A stretch of 15,169 nucleotides of DNA from Gammaproteobacteria bacterium (lineage in GTDB: Bacteria; Pseudomonadota; Gammaproteobacteria; UBA9214), in the NCBI GenBank assembly GCA_029859555.1, contig JAOUCV010000018.1, forward strand, positions 1 to 15,169. Reading direction: 5' to 3'. Positions 9,121 to 15,169 of the stretch are shown here, piece by piece. The notes beneath the pieces are model-generated. The model did no database searches. It worked only from the letters and a program-made list of their open reading frames with translations, and was not told where the DNA came from. The number at the start of each line of letters is the position of its first letter. The first letter of the stretch is position 1. The position numbers and the translations under genes were made by a program.

Positions 9121-10665
9121 TCAGTCGGCTGCTTCTTCAGCAAACCAGGGGGCCCGGGCCGTCATGATCAGGGCACCCGCCCGTTCCTTGTCCAGGCCGT
9201 CAATATCCAGCAACTCGTCAACCGCCTGCTCTGCCAGATCTTCCATGGTAATCACACCACGACCAGCCAGTTCATAGGCCAGGTCCTTGTCCATACCGTC
9301 CATCTCCAGCAGGTCAGCCGCCGGCTCCGCATCGCCGATGTTTTCCTCTTTCATGATGGCTTGTGTTAACAGTACATCGCGTGCACGGCCACGCAGCTCT
9401 TCAACGATGTCCTCGTCAAATTCCTCGATGGCAAGTAGTTCGCTGTTCGGCACATACACGATTTCCTCGATGGAGGAAAAACCTTCCTGCACCAGGATCA
9501 CGGAAATTTCCTCATCCACATCGAGCTGTTCGGTAAACAGTCTCTTTAACTCGTTGGCCTCGGACTCGCTCTTTTCTTCCGCCTGTGATTCATCCATGAC
9601 ATTCAGCGTCCAGCCGGTCAGCTGACTCGCCAGGCGCACGTTTTGCCCGCCTCGACCGATAGCCTGTGACAGCTGATCCTCGGCGACAGCGACATCCATG
9701 GTATGGGTATCTTCCTCCACCACGATGGAAGCGACTTCGGCTGGCGACATGGCGTTGATTACAAACTGCGCCGGGTTGTCATCCCAGAGAATGATATCGA
9801 CACGCTCACCGGACAGTTCGGTTGAAACCGTCTGCACACGCGATCCGCGCATACCGACACAGGCACCGACCGGATCGATACGGGGATCATTACTCTTCAC
9901 GGCAATCTTGGCACGCAAGCCAGGATCACGGGCAGCCGCAAGAATATCAATAAGGTCCTGACCAACTTCCGGGACTTCCAGCTTGAACAGTTCCAGCAAA
10001 AATTCAGGAGCAACACGGCTGACAAACAACTGCGGCCCGCGCTGTTCGGCACTGACTTCGCGCAGATAACCACGCAAGCGGTCGCCGGGGCGCACGGCCT
10101 CCCGCGGGATCATCTCCTCACGCAGGATAATCGCCTCGGCATTGCCGCCCAGGTCAAGATAGACATTGCCACGCTCAACGCGCTTTACAATACCGGTTAC
10201 CAGTTCGCCGACACGGCCCTGATAGGCTTCAACGACCATGGCACGCTCTGCTTCACGTACTTTCTGCACTATAACCTGCTTGGCAGTTTGCGCGCCGATA
10301 CGACCAAAACCGACTGAATCTATCGGTTCCTCAATATAATCACCATGCTTCAGTTCAGGATCCATTTCCTGCGCTGCCGCCAGTGTGAACTGACGTTCCG
10401 GCGCATCAAACACCAGCACGCCTTCATCTTCATCGGATTCATCTGCGTTTTCAGCCAGGGATTCATCCACCACCTGCCAGCGGCGAAAGGTTTCGTACTC
10501 ACCGGAATCACGATTAATCGCAACGCGCGCGTCGATATCACCGCTGACATTCTTGCGAGTAGCGGTCGCCAGTGCAATTTCAATGGCCTCGAAAATCACT
10601 CCCTTATCGATGCCCTTTTCATTGGATACCGCGTCCACGACCATCAGTATCTCTTTACTGTCCAT
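9121..10665 (-). CDS. nusA: transcription termination/antitermination factor NusA
   Basis: NusA binds RNA polymerase, modulates pausing, Rho-independent termination and rRNA antitermination, and in E. coli represses its own operon. The product is 514 aa. The order is the polymerase-binding N-terminal domain (1-130, ending [18 protein letters not shown]), S1 (about 150-215), KH1 (about 230-300, GMRG at 271-274), KH2 (about 305-355, GRGG at 337-340) and two C-terminal helix-hairpin-helix acidic repeats (about 370-435 and 450-508). Compared with E. coli NusA as I remember it, residues about 69-85 ([11 protein letters not shown]) are an extra acidic loop in the N-terminal domain. The start has GGAGG upstream. 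It lies 22 bases after rimP. Confidence 0.98.
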   Translation of the reverse strand: MDSKEILMVVDAVSNEKGIDKGVIFEAIEIALATATRKNVSGDIDARVAINRDSGEYETFRRWQVVDESLAENADESDEDEGVLVFDAPERQFTLAAAQEMDPELKHGDYIEEPIDSVGFGRIGAQTAKQVIVQKVREAERAMVVEAYQGRVGELVTGIVKRVERGNVYLDLGGNAEAIILREEMIPREAVRPGDRLRGYLREVSAEQRGPQLFVSRVAPEFLLELFKLEVPEVGQDLIDILAAARDPGLRAKIAVKSNDPRIDPVGACVGMRGSRVQTVSTELSGERVDIILWDDNPAQFVINAMSPAEVASIVVEEDTHTMDVAVAEDQLSQAIGRGGQNVRLASQLTGWTLNVMDESQAEEKSESEANELKRLFTEQLDVDEEISVILVQEGFSSIEEIVYVPNSELLAIEEFDEDIVEELRGRARDVLLTQAIMKEENIGDAEPAADLLEMDGMDKDLAYELAGRGVITMEDLAEQAVDELLDIDGLDKERAGALIMTARAPWFAEEAAD

Positions 10666-10687
10666 TCCTGAATCCTCCGACTGCTCT

Positions 10688-11146
10688 TCAGTATTCCGGC
10701 ACCAGCCGTGCCTGCTCTATCTGGTCAAATGGCAGACTGATTTCCATATCATCCTGCTCGAATACTACGTTTTCGCCTTGCAACCCCAGCAGGCGACCCT
10801 TGAACTTGCGCTGCCCCTCTATCGGGTAAGCGGTCCGCAGTTTAATCAGCTGTCCGGCAAAACGATCAAAGTCCTGCTTGCGAAACAGCATCCGGTCAAG
10901 CCCCGGTGACGATATTTCCAGCGTGTAATGACCGGGAATCGGGTCTTCAACATCCAGCACCCCGCTCACCTGGTAACTCACTTTCTGGCAATCGTCCGCG
11001 GTAATACCTGCTTCATTATCAATATAAATACGTAACAGGCCGCCACCCTTGCCACCGGTCTGGAACTCAACACCCACGAGTTCGTACCCCATGGAGGTAA
11101 TACCCGGTTCCAGCATATCGCCCAGTTGTAACGGATCCTGCTTCAT
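10688..11146 (-). CDS. rimP: ribosome maturation factor RimP
   Basis: RimP is needed for efficient maturation of the 30S subunit, especially central pseudoknot and S12-related steps. The 152-aa product ([15 protein letters not shown]...) has the usual two-domain length. Recognisable blocks are [34 protein letters not shown], the highly conserved [14 protein letters not shown], and the C-terminal Sm-like strand region [16 protein letters not shown] chose the ATG at 11146 because it has CCGGAG upstream. An in-frame upstream codon at 11176 would lie inside the terminator hairpin. It is the first gene of the minus-strand operon, and an attenuator-like hairpin sits 17 bases before it. Confidence 0.96.
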   Translation of the reverse strand: MKQDPLQLGDMLEPGITSMGYELVGVEFQTGGKGGGLLRIYIDNEAGITADDCQKVSYQVSGVLDVEDPIPGHYTLEISSPGLDRMLFRKQDFDRFAGQLIKLRTAYPIEGQRKFKGRLLGLQGENVVFEQDDMEISLPFDQIEQARLVPEY

Positions 11147-11162
11147 TCTGTACTCCGGAAAC

Positions 11163-11183
11163 AAAAAATGGGCCAAAGGCCCA
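11163..11183 (-). terminator. attenuator-like terminator in the rimP leader
   Basis: On the minus strand there is TGGGCC, a TTT loop, GGCCCA and six T residues, extendable by two more pairs including a G-T wobble. It ends only 17 bases before the rimP ATG, with the Shine-Dalgarno after it, so any transcript entering the operon must read through it. In E. coli, termination between metY and rimP and autoregulation by NusA are known for this operon. Confidence 0.75.
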
Positions 11184-11272
11184 CTCCATTCACTCCGAAA
11201 TTTATTCCTGAAATTCAGCTACTTATAGAATTTCACCCTGACAATACTGCGTCGAACTTCCTGTCCGGGAAC

Positions 11273-11295
11273 AAAAAACCCCGCATTCGGGACTC
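11273..11295 (-). terminator. intrinsic terminator of the DUF928 gene
   Basis: On the minus strand CCCG, an AATG loop and CGGG form a short stem, extended by wobble and A-T pairs, with six T residues following. It lies about 127 bases past the DUF928 stop. The stem is weaker than the others in this window. The 89 bases between this element and the rimP attenuator are the probable site of the operon promoter; a TATAAG hexamer at 11223-11228 is the only -10 candidate I see, and it has no clear -35. Confidence 0.5.
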
Positions 11296-11421
11296 AGCCA
11301 GGCAATATGGGCACTCCAGACACCCACATTTACCGGAGTGGCCGGTATTTTACACACATGTATAACTACGTCAATGTGCCGACTGAAGCAGTGAAACCAC
11401 TGCGGCATGACCATCCGGATA

Positions 11422-12132
11422 TTATTTTTCTGCCACTGCCTGCAGGCCCACCTGATCCAGCAAGGATGCGCGGATGTCGACCAGCCCGGAATCCGCCGGA
11501 GCCGCTTCAATCATCACAGATATAGCTTCCAGTGCGTCATACCAAAGGCCCTCATTGGCATAGACGGCAACCAGGTCCTTGCCATGGCTGCCTGCAATAC
11601 GACTGCTGGCTGCCTTGTCCGGCTCGATGCGCTCAACCACACCGCTGGCGATGACATCCGTTGAGCGGCTGTTTTCATCCATGATCAGCGCCACTGACCA
11701 CTGATAAGGTACCCCCGGTTGCAGCGTGATATTGTGATCGGCCAGGTCCAGGTGCTGGACCCCGGAAACCTTGACCGCACCCGTCTCTACCTCCAGCAAC
11801 GGGTCAATCGCCGCATCGTCGATGATGGCAAATTCTATGTGTGCAGCCACCGGAGAATGCGCATACCAGTAGAGTCTTGGTTGTGCTTTCGTCGTCAGAC
11901 CAACGTGATCAGGCGCCAGTACCTGCAATTCCGGCATATCCCCGCCGGTACCCCGGGTTCCCCCGCCTACCCTCGCCTGGGGCGCGCCTCGCTGTGGAGG
12001 CTGATAGACGAAGGCCGACTTGCCGGCCTGCATGTCTGCACCGGCCGCTGGCATACACACCGAGGTAACTGCCAGCAACACGGCCACCATCATAAACAGC
12101 CCCGCATTTAACACATATCGATGACTTGTCAT
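11422..12132 (-). CDS. secreted DUF928 family protein
   Basis: I chose the ATG at 12132 because AGGAG lies seven bases upstream; the frame stays open further upstream, but the added residues are not signal-like. The product is 236 aa. Residues 1-32 are a typical Sec signal peptide with probable cleavage after AGA. The mature protein shows the DUF928 signature: a tyrosine-proline lead into ARVGGGTRG (53-61), LQVLAPDHVGLT (69-80), a PRLYWYAHSP strand, LQPGVPYQWSVALI, SGVVERIEP, then a C-terminal helical region with GLWYDALEAISVMI and LLDQVGLQAV. The function of DUF928 proteins is not established; they are predicted to be exported. The gene is divergent from the CRP-like regulator (177 bases between starts), so the two may be co-regulated. 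Confidence 0.85.
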   Translation of the reverse strand: MTSHRYVLNAGLFMMVAVLLAVTSVCMPAAGADMQAGKSAFVYQPPQRGAPQARVGGGTRGTGGDMPELQVLAPDHVGLTTKAQPRLYWYAHSPVAAHIEFAIIDDAAIDPLLEVETGAVKVSGVQHLDLADHNITLQPGVPYQWSVALIMDENSRSTDVIASGVVERIEPDKAASSRIAGSHGKDLVAVYANEGLWYDALEAISVMIEAAPADSGLVDIRASLLDQVGLQAVAEK

Positions 12133-12247
12133 GACCTTCTCCTGATTCGCACACTCAAACACATTAATCATCATCTGGACCTTGAAAATAGCAGTTTTAG
12201 ACATCCCTTGCAGCCAATCACAGGAAAATGACACACTTGCCACTCGA

Positions 12248-12270
12248 CTACCCTGCAAGCTGCAGGGTAG
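12248..12270. promoter_or_regulatory. perfect 10-bp inverted repeat in the DUF928/CRP-like intergenic region
   Basis: Arms CTACCCTGCA and TGCAGGGTAG are exact inverses around AGC. The centre lies about 50 bases before the CRP-like start and about 127 bases before the DUF928 start. No T-run follows on either strand, so a terminator is unlikely. It is a candidate operator, or a hairpin in the regulator's 5' UTR. Confidence 0.6.
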
Positions 12271-12309
12271 CTGGCCAACATTGAATCAAAATTACCAGGG
12301 ATATTTACC

Positions 12310-12954
12310 ATGCTGGAAGATGTCGCCATTTTTTCCGGGCTAAGCAAGGATGACCTGGAACTCCTCGAACACCACATGGTGACGCGGTCCTTCCAGAAAA
12401 ATACCATCATCATCAACGAAGGCGATGAAGCCAACTCATTCTTCATCATCATCAAAGGCGCTGTAAAGGTCTTCCTGAGCAACGAAGAAGGCAAGGAAAT
12501 TATCATCAACGCGCAGTTTGCGGGTGACCATTTTGGCGAGCTCGCACTGCTTGACGACGCGCCGCGTTCGGCCTCTGTCATCACCACCGAAAAATCAACC
12601 ATCGGTGTCATCGCCAAGGAAGATTTCCATAAGGTACTGGCGAAAAATACCGACCTCTCACTAAACCTCATCCGTGAATTGACACGACGTGTGCGTTTAC
12701 TGAGCGACAATGTAAGGTCCCTCGCACTGATGGATGTCTATGGCCGGGTTGCCAAAATTCTGCTGGACATGGCACAGGAAGAAGATGGAATAATGGTCAT
12801 CAACAAGCGTCCGACACAACAGGATATTGCCAATCATATTGGCGCTTCGCGTGAAATGGTGGCGCGCATCCTTAAAGACCTGACGACCGGCAACTACATC
12901 ACCATTGATGGCAGGCGGCTCATCATCAACGAAAAGCTGCCACACGCCTACTAG
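12310..12954 (+). CDS. CRP/FNR-family transcriptional regulator
   Basis: The 214-aa product is full length for the family. Residues about 5-115 form a cyclic-nucleotide-binding fold with FGELALLDDAPRSASV (75-90). The Gly-Glu and Arg86-Ser87 match the cAMP-phosphate-binding residues of E. coli CRP, so cAMP or a related ligand is plausible. The dimerisation helix follows (RRVRLLSDNVRSLALMDVYGR); the position equivalent to CRP Thr127 appears to be Leu, while Ser128 is kept. The winged helix-turn-helix is at about 168-190 (TQQDIANHIGASREMVARIL), with Arg181 and Glu182 as in CRP. There is no FNR-type cysteine cluster. The start has AGGGA upstream. It is the only plus-strand gene, divergent from the DUF928 gene, with a 23-bp palindrome just upstream. 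Its targets are unknown. Confidence 0.93.
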   Translation: MLEDVAIFSGLSKDDLELLEHHMVTRSFQKNTIIINEGDEANSFFIIIKGAVKVFLSNEEGKEIIINAQFAGDHFGELALLDDAPRSASVITTEKSTIGVIAKEDFHKVLAKNTDLSLNLIRELTRRVRLLSDNVRSLALMDVYGRVAKILLDMAQEEDGIMVINKRPTQQDIANHIGASREMVARILKDLTTGNYITIDGRRLIINEKLPHAY

Positions 12955-13003
12955 GAAAAACCATCCCGGTAGCGGCCCGCTTGACGAACAGGCCCTGTTT
13001 AAT

Positions 13004-13234
13004 TCAGCAACCATCATTTTTTACCCGCACCACACCGGGGTATCCGTCATCATGAGCATGGCAGCAGGCTTGCTGCTGTAATTGCGGATTTATCGGTTCA
13101 GTCAGCTGTTGCTGGTAGCCGTTTTTCCCCATATCTGCCCTTACCAGCGTGCTTGAAAGTTGCAGCACCAACAGCAATACAGCCGGCGCTGACATTGCGG
13201 AAAACATTAATAGCGAAGTCAGTATTCGCTTCAT
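13004..13234 (-). CDS. small hypothetical exported protein
   Basis: I do not recognise this 76-aa product. I use the ATG at 13234, preceded by GGAGG ten bases upstream; a longer frame from 13279 would cover that ribosome binding site. Residues 1-33 (MKRILTSLLMFS...) look like a signal peptide or a single membrane anchor, followed by a polar, glutamine-rich stretch. The end holds two adjacent cysteines and two histidines (ACCHAHDDG) plus a terminal cysteine, so metal binding or disulfides are possible. It is convergent with the CRP-like gene and lies downstream of the lytic transglycosylase gene on the same strand, 159 bases from its stop. It could be a chance frame: the evidence is the ribosome binding site and the signal-like start only. 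Confidence 0.45.
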   Translation of the reverse strand: MKRILTSLLMFSAMSAPAVLLLVLQLSSTLVRADMGKNGYQQQLTEPINPQLQQQACCHAHDDGYPGVVRVKNDGC

Positions 13235-13393
13235 CGTGACAGATCCTCCGTTAAAGTCTTTCTCCATGATTATTACCATAGGGGCAGGACTGCTGATTCT
13301 CTATGGAATATTCCGGCCGGATTTTGTCAAATAATCACATTACAAAACCGGGGCTGTGCGGTGGAGCAGACAGGTGAAGCCGGTCGACGACGG

Positions 13394-14302
13394 CTACTTG
13401 ATGCTGGAGGGTGATATGTAGCCACGGGTAAGGGCGCGTTCGTTACGTGCCCTGGCTTGCTGCCATGCGGCCTGTTTCTTGCTCTTTTTGCTGGCATGGC
13501 TTGTTGATGACTTGCTGATACCCCTGCGGGCACGAATGTAATCCGCGTAGATATGCACAATGCGCTTTACATACAGGCGGGTTTCCTTGTAGGGAGGAAT
13601 TCCCTTGTATTTTTTTACTGCATGCTCACCGGCATTATAGCCGGCAAGCATCAGTTTGATATTGCCGCGAAAGTGGTCGTCCAGCCAATGCAGGTAGGCC
13701 ATGCCGCCCTGAAGGTTCTGCAGCGGATTGTGGATATCAGTGACACCGAAGCGTTTCGCAGTGGCCGGCATCAACTGCATCAGTCCACGCGCATTTTTCG
13801 ATGATTTTGCACGCGCATCAAAATTGGACTCGACCTGGATCAGCGATAGCACCAGCTCCGGGTTCAAGTCATAGTAAGGCGCAATCAGGTGCACCCAGGT
13901 CGTGATCGTTTCACGATCCGGCGTGGATGCCACCAGTGGACAGGCTGGATCACCGGCATCTGATATTCCGTCAAGATGTTGCTGAAGTATCAGGCTGGCA
14001 CTGACATCACCGCGCTTTTCCGCATGACTGAACCAGCCCGCAGCGAGCGCATCATCGGGCGCCCGTCCCCAGCCATTCAAATGCATTGCACCCAGGTGAT
14101 AGGCCGCCTCGCCATCACCCTGTAATGCCGCCAGGCAGTACAACTCATAGGCACGCCCGTAATCCTGCGAAACGCCCTCGCCGTTCTTGTAGCGAATCGC
14201 CTCGTCACGCAGGTCAGCCGGCTGCGGCACCAGCGCACTCGCAGGTACTGCAATCAGCAGTAACAGCCATACCAGTCCCGCCATGAATCGCCTGAACATC
14301 AT
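13394..14302 (-). CDS. secreted lytic transglycosylase with Sel1 repeats
   Basis: The 302-aa product is predicted to cleave the MurNAc-GlcNAc bond of peptidoglycan in the periplasm, forming 1,6-anhydroMurNAc ends. Residues 1-23 are a signal peptide (ASA then LVP) with no lipobox. Two Sel1-like repeats lie at about 31-100 (AIRYKNGEGVSQDYGRAYEL; GAMHLNGWGRAPDDALAAGW). The SLT domain spans about 132-258. The catalytic glutamate is E158 in LIQVESNFD, followed by ARGLMQLMPATAKRFGV and AGYNAGEHAVKKY, all family hallmarks. The C-terminal 40 residues are Lys/Arg/Ser-rich and might bind the wall or nucleic acid by charge. It may start at 14302 (ATG-ATG) or at Met7; both have weak ribosome binding sites. 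Family 1 SLT enzymes occur in both housekeeping and secretion-system roles; nothing nearby points to the latter. Confidence 0.92.
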   Translation of the reverse strand: MMFRRFMAGLVWLLLLIAVPASALVPQPADLRDEAIRYKNGEGVSQDYGRAYELYCLAALQGDGEAAYHLGAMHLNGWGRAPDDALAAGWFSHAEKRGDVSASLILQQHLDGISDAGDPACPLVASTPDRETITTWVHLIAPYYDLNPELVLSLIQVESNFDARAKSSKNARGLMQLMPATAKRFGVTDIHNPLQNLQGGMAYLHWLDDHFRGNIKLMLAGYNAGEHAVKKYKGIPPYKETRLYVKRIVHIYADYIRARRGISKSSTSHASKKSKKQAAWQQARARNERALTRGYISPSSIK

Positions 14303-14727
14303 ACAAACAAACCCATATGATCAACCTAGTCACTAAAAAAACTGCAAGAAACATTCCGAATAAAATATTTACCTATATATTACAGTTAGATGCATATATT
14401 CAAGAAATGAACAACTGGCGCTAATGTAAATATAACTGACACCCTCAACCGACCCTGCCCCGCGTCAGAACAGCAAATTCGCTATTAACTCGGGCGCGGA
14501 CGCGGCAAACAAGTGATGCAGACACTGTATAGAAGACTTTACAGGTCAGAACGATGCCAGCAGAGATATCGCATTTGTGAATTGAACGACGCCTGGATGA
14601 CGGTTTCAAGCGAGCTTTTTGGCGAACCGGTACGGTGAAAACCGACCGGGTATTTCCATCGAAGCAGCTAAAGACAGGGCCGGGCCTGAGGCTGGAGCAT
14701 AGCCTACCGATTCGAAGTACAAATAAA
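14303..14727. other. gene-free region between the transglycosylase gene and tRNA-fMet
   Basis: These 425 bases hold no gene I can support. Bases 14310-14440 are A/T-rich and include the candidate promoter. A small hairpin (CTGTATAG/CTTTACAG with one mismatch) is at 14525-14544. On the plus strand, about 14580-14733 is open without an ATG and could be a decayed coding remnant. A near-palindromic G/C-rich stretch (CAGGGCCGGGCCTG, 14675-14688) might help end the tRNA transcript, though no good T-run follows. Confidence 0.5.
14374..14403 (-). promoter_or_regulatory. candidate promoter of the lytic transglycosylase gene
   Basis: In an A/T-rich stretch the minus strand has TTGAAT (14398-14403), an 18-base spacer and TATATA (14374-14379); TAATAT at 14377-14382 is an alternative -10. 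The leader would be about 65 bases. A/T-richness makes chance matches likely. Confidence 0.35.
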
Positions 14728-14804
<77 letters not shown>

Positions 14805-14817
14805 TCAACGGCCGAGG

Positions 14818-14846
14818 AGTGTATCGAGTGCGGTGCGGTAATTCAA
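14818..14846 (-). promoter_or_regulatory. promoter of tRNA-fMet
   Basis: On the minus strand there is TTGAAT (14841-14846), an exact 17-base spacer and TACACT (14818-14823). The bases after the -10 are CCTCGGCC, a G/C-rich discriminator typical of stringently controlled tRNA promoters. The transcript would begin only a few bases before the tRNA. Confidence 0.75.
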
Positions 14847-14914
14847 GCCTGAATCGCGGCGATTGAGAAATAAGTCTGCTACCAGGCCCGAATCAGGGAT
14901 AAAGCAAGGCAGAA

Positions 14915-15169
14915 TCAGCTGGCATGGCGCCGTGCACCGGCAAACTGGTGCTTTAACGCAACCTGGTAGATAAGGCCGGGCAGTGCGAAGATCACAAACG
15001 GGCACAAGGTCACGGCATGAGGTTTGCGGTCTTGTGGAAAAATATTGCCGGCAGACTTGTTCTCGATGCCGAGTGCAATTCCAGCTGCGAGGAAATACAA
15101 CAACAGCCCTTCCAGCAGCCGAAAACAGGTACTGTTTTCGCCAGTGACCGGTATCCGGAAAAACAACAG
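14915..15169 (-). CDS. DUF2818-like membrane protein, 3' part (runs off right edge)
   Basis: The frame is open from the right edge for 84 codons to a TGA at 14915; its true start is outside the window. The visible part has two hydrophobic segments (LLEGLLLYFLAAGIALGIE; TLCPFVIFALPGLIYQVALK) separated by NKSAGNIFPQDRKPHAVT. The spacing resembles the DUF2818 pattern as I recall it: a leucine-rich helix, glutamate, glycine, Pro-Gln, Ala-Val-Thr, then a Phe/Pro/Gly helix. DUF2818 genes commonly follow nuoN at the end of complex I operons in beta- and gammaproteobacteria, which would fit a position next to tRNA-fMet. The biochemical role is unknown. The match is from memory and the first transmembrane segment is missing, so I am moderately sure. 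Confidence 0.65.
   Translation of the reverse strand: MLFFRIPVTGENSTCFRLLEGLLLYFLAAGIALGIENKSAGNIFPQDRKPHAVTLCPFVIFALPGLIYQVALKHQFAGARRHAS

Noticed and set aside
11311..11342. Inverted repeat GGGCACTCC/GGAGTGGCC downstream of the DUF928 gene
   Set aside because: It has one mismatch, a long loop and no T-run; it is probably incidental beside the clearer terminator at 11273-11295.
12171..12710. 179-aa minus-strand open frame antisense to the CRP-like gene
   Set aside because: It is Ser/Met-rich and has no family pattern, while the opposite strand has clear cyclic-nucleotide and helix-turn-helix motifs.
13149..13334. 61-aa plus-strand frame with a hydrophobic end
   Set aside because: It has no ribosome binding site and overlaps the better-supported minus-strand small exported protein.
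13335..13393. Possible terminator after the lytic transglycosylase gene
   Set aside because: ACCGG/CCGGT before TTTTG could pair on the minus strand, but the loop is about 28 bases and the T-run is short, so I did not call it.

Overview
The window is a gammaproteobacterial chromosome segment. The evidence is a complete rimP-nusA-infB-rbfA-truB-rpsO-pnp cluster on the minus strand, in the same order as in Escherichia coli, with an initiator tRNA gene further upstream on the same strand. A partial DUF2818-like gene at the right edge suggests that the nuo (complex I) operon ends just outside the window. That arrangement is common in beta- and gammaproteobacterial lithotroph-like lineages. I cannot name the genus.

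Right edge to left, in the direction of minus-strand transcription: (a) 14915-15169 holds the 3' part of a DUF2818-like membrane protein gene. (b) 14728-14804 is an initiator tRNA-Met with encoded CCA and a near-consensus promoter directly upstream. (c) 11422-14302 is an accessory block between the tRNA and rimP. It has a secreted Sel1/SLT lytic transglycosylase, a small putative exported protein, a plus-strand CRP/FNR-family regulator, and a divergently transcribed secreted DUF928 protein. (d) 2587-11146 is the translation/RNA-metabolism operon. An attenuator-like terminator lies 17 bases before rimP, rpsO has a likely internal promoter, and a strong terminator follows pnp. (e) 1844-2374 is a glycine-zipper membrane protein gene with its own promoter and terminator. 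(f) 1-1530 is the first 510 codons of a secreted or surface RHS/YD-repeat protein with a cysteine-rich N-terminal region, cut by the left edge.

The core operon makes factors that act together on transcription and translation: ribosome maturation (RimP, RbfA), elongation/termination control (NusA), initiation (IF2, plus the initiator tRNA nearby), tRNA modification (TruB), ribosomal protein S15, and RNA decay (PNPase). The flanking accessory genes are mostly cell-envelope or exported proteins. The only dedicated regulator is the CRP-like protein, with a perfect 10-bp inverted repeat in front of its gene.

I see no CRISPR array, insertion sequence, prophage or rRNA. The most interesting points are the CRP/DUF928 divergent pair with its palindrome, the rimP attenuator, the palindrome inside the glycine-zipper gene promoter, the insertion of accessory genes between tRNA-fMet and rimP, and the truncated RHS protein. 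None of these alone demonstrates a new system.
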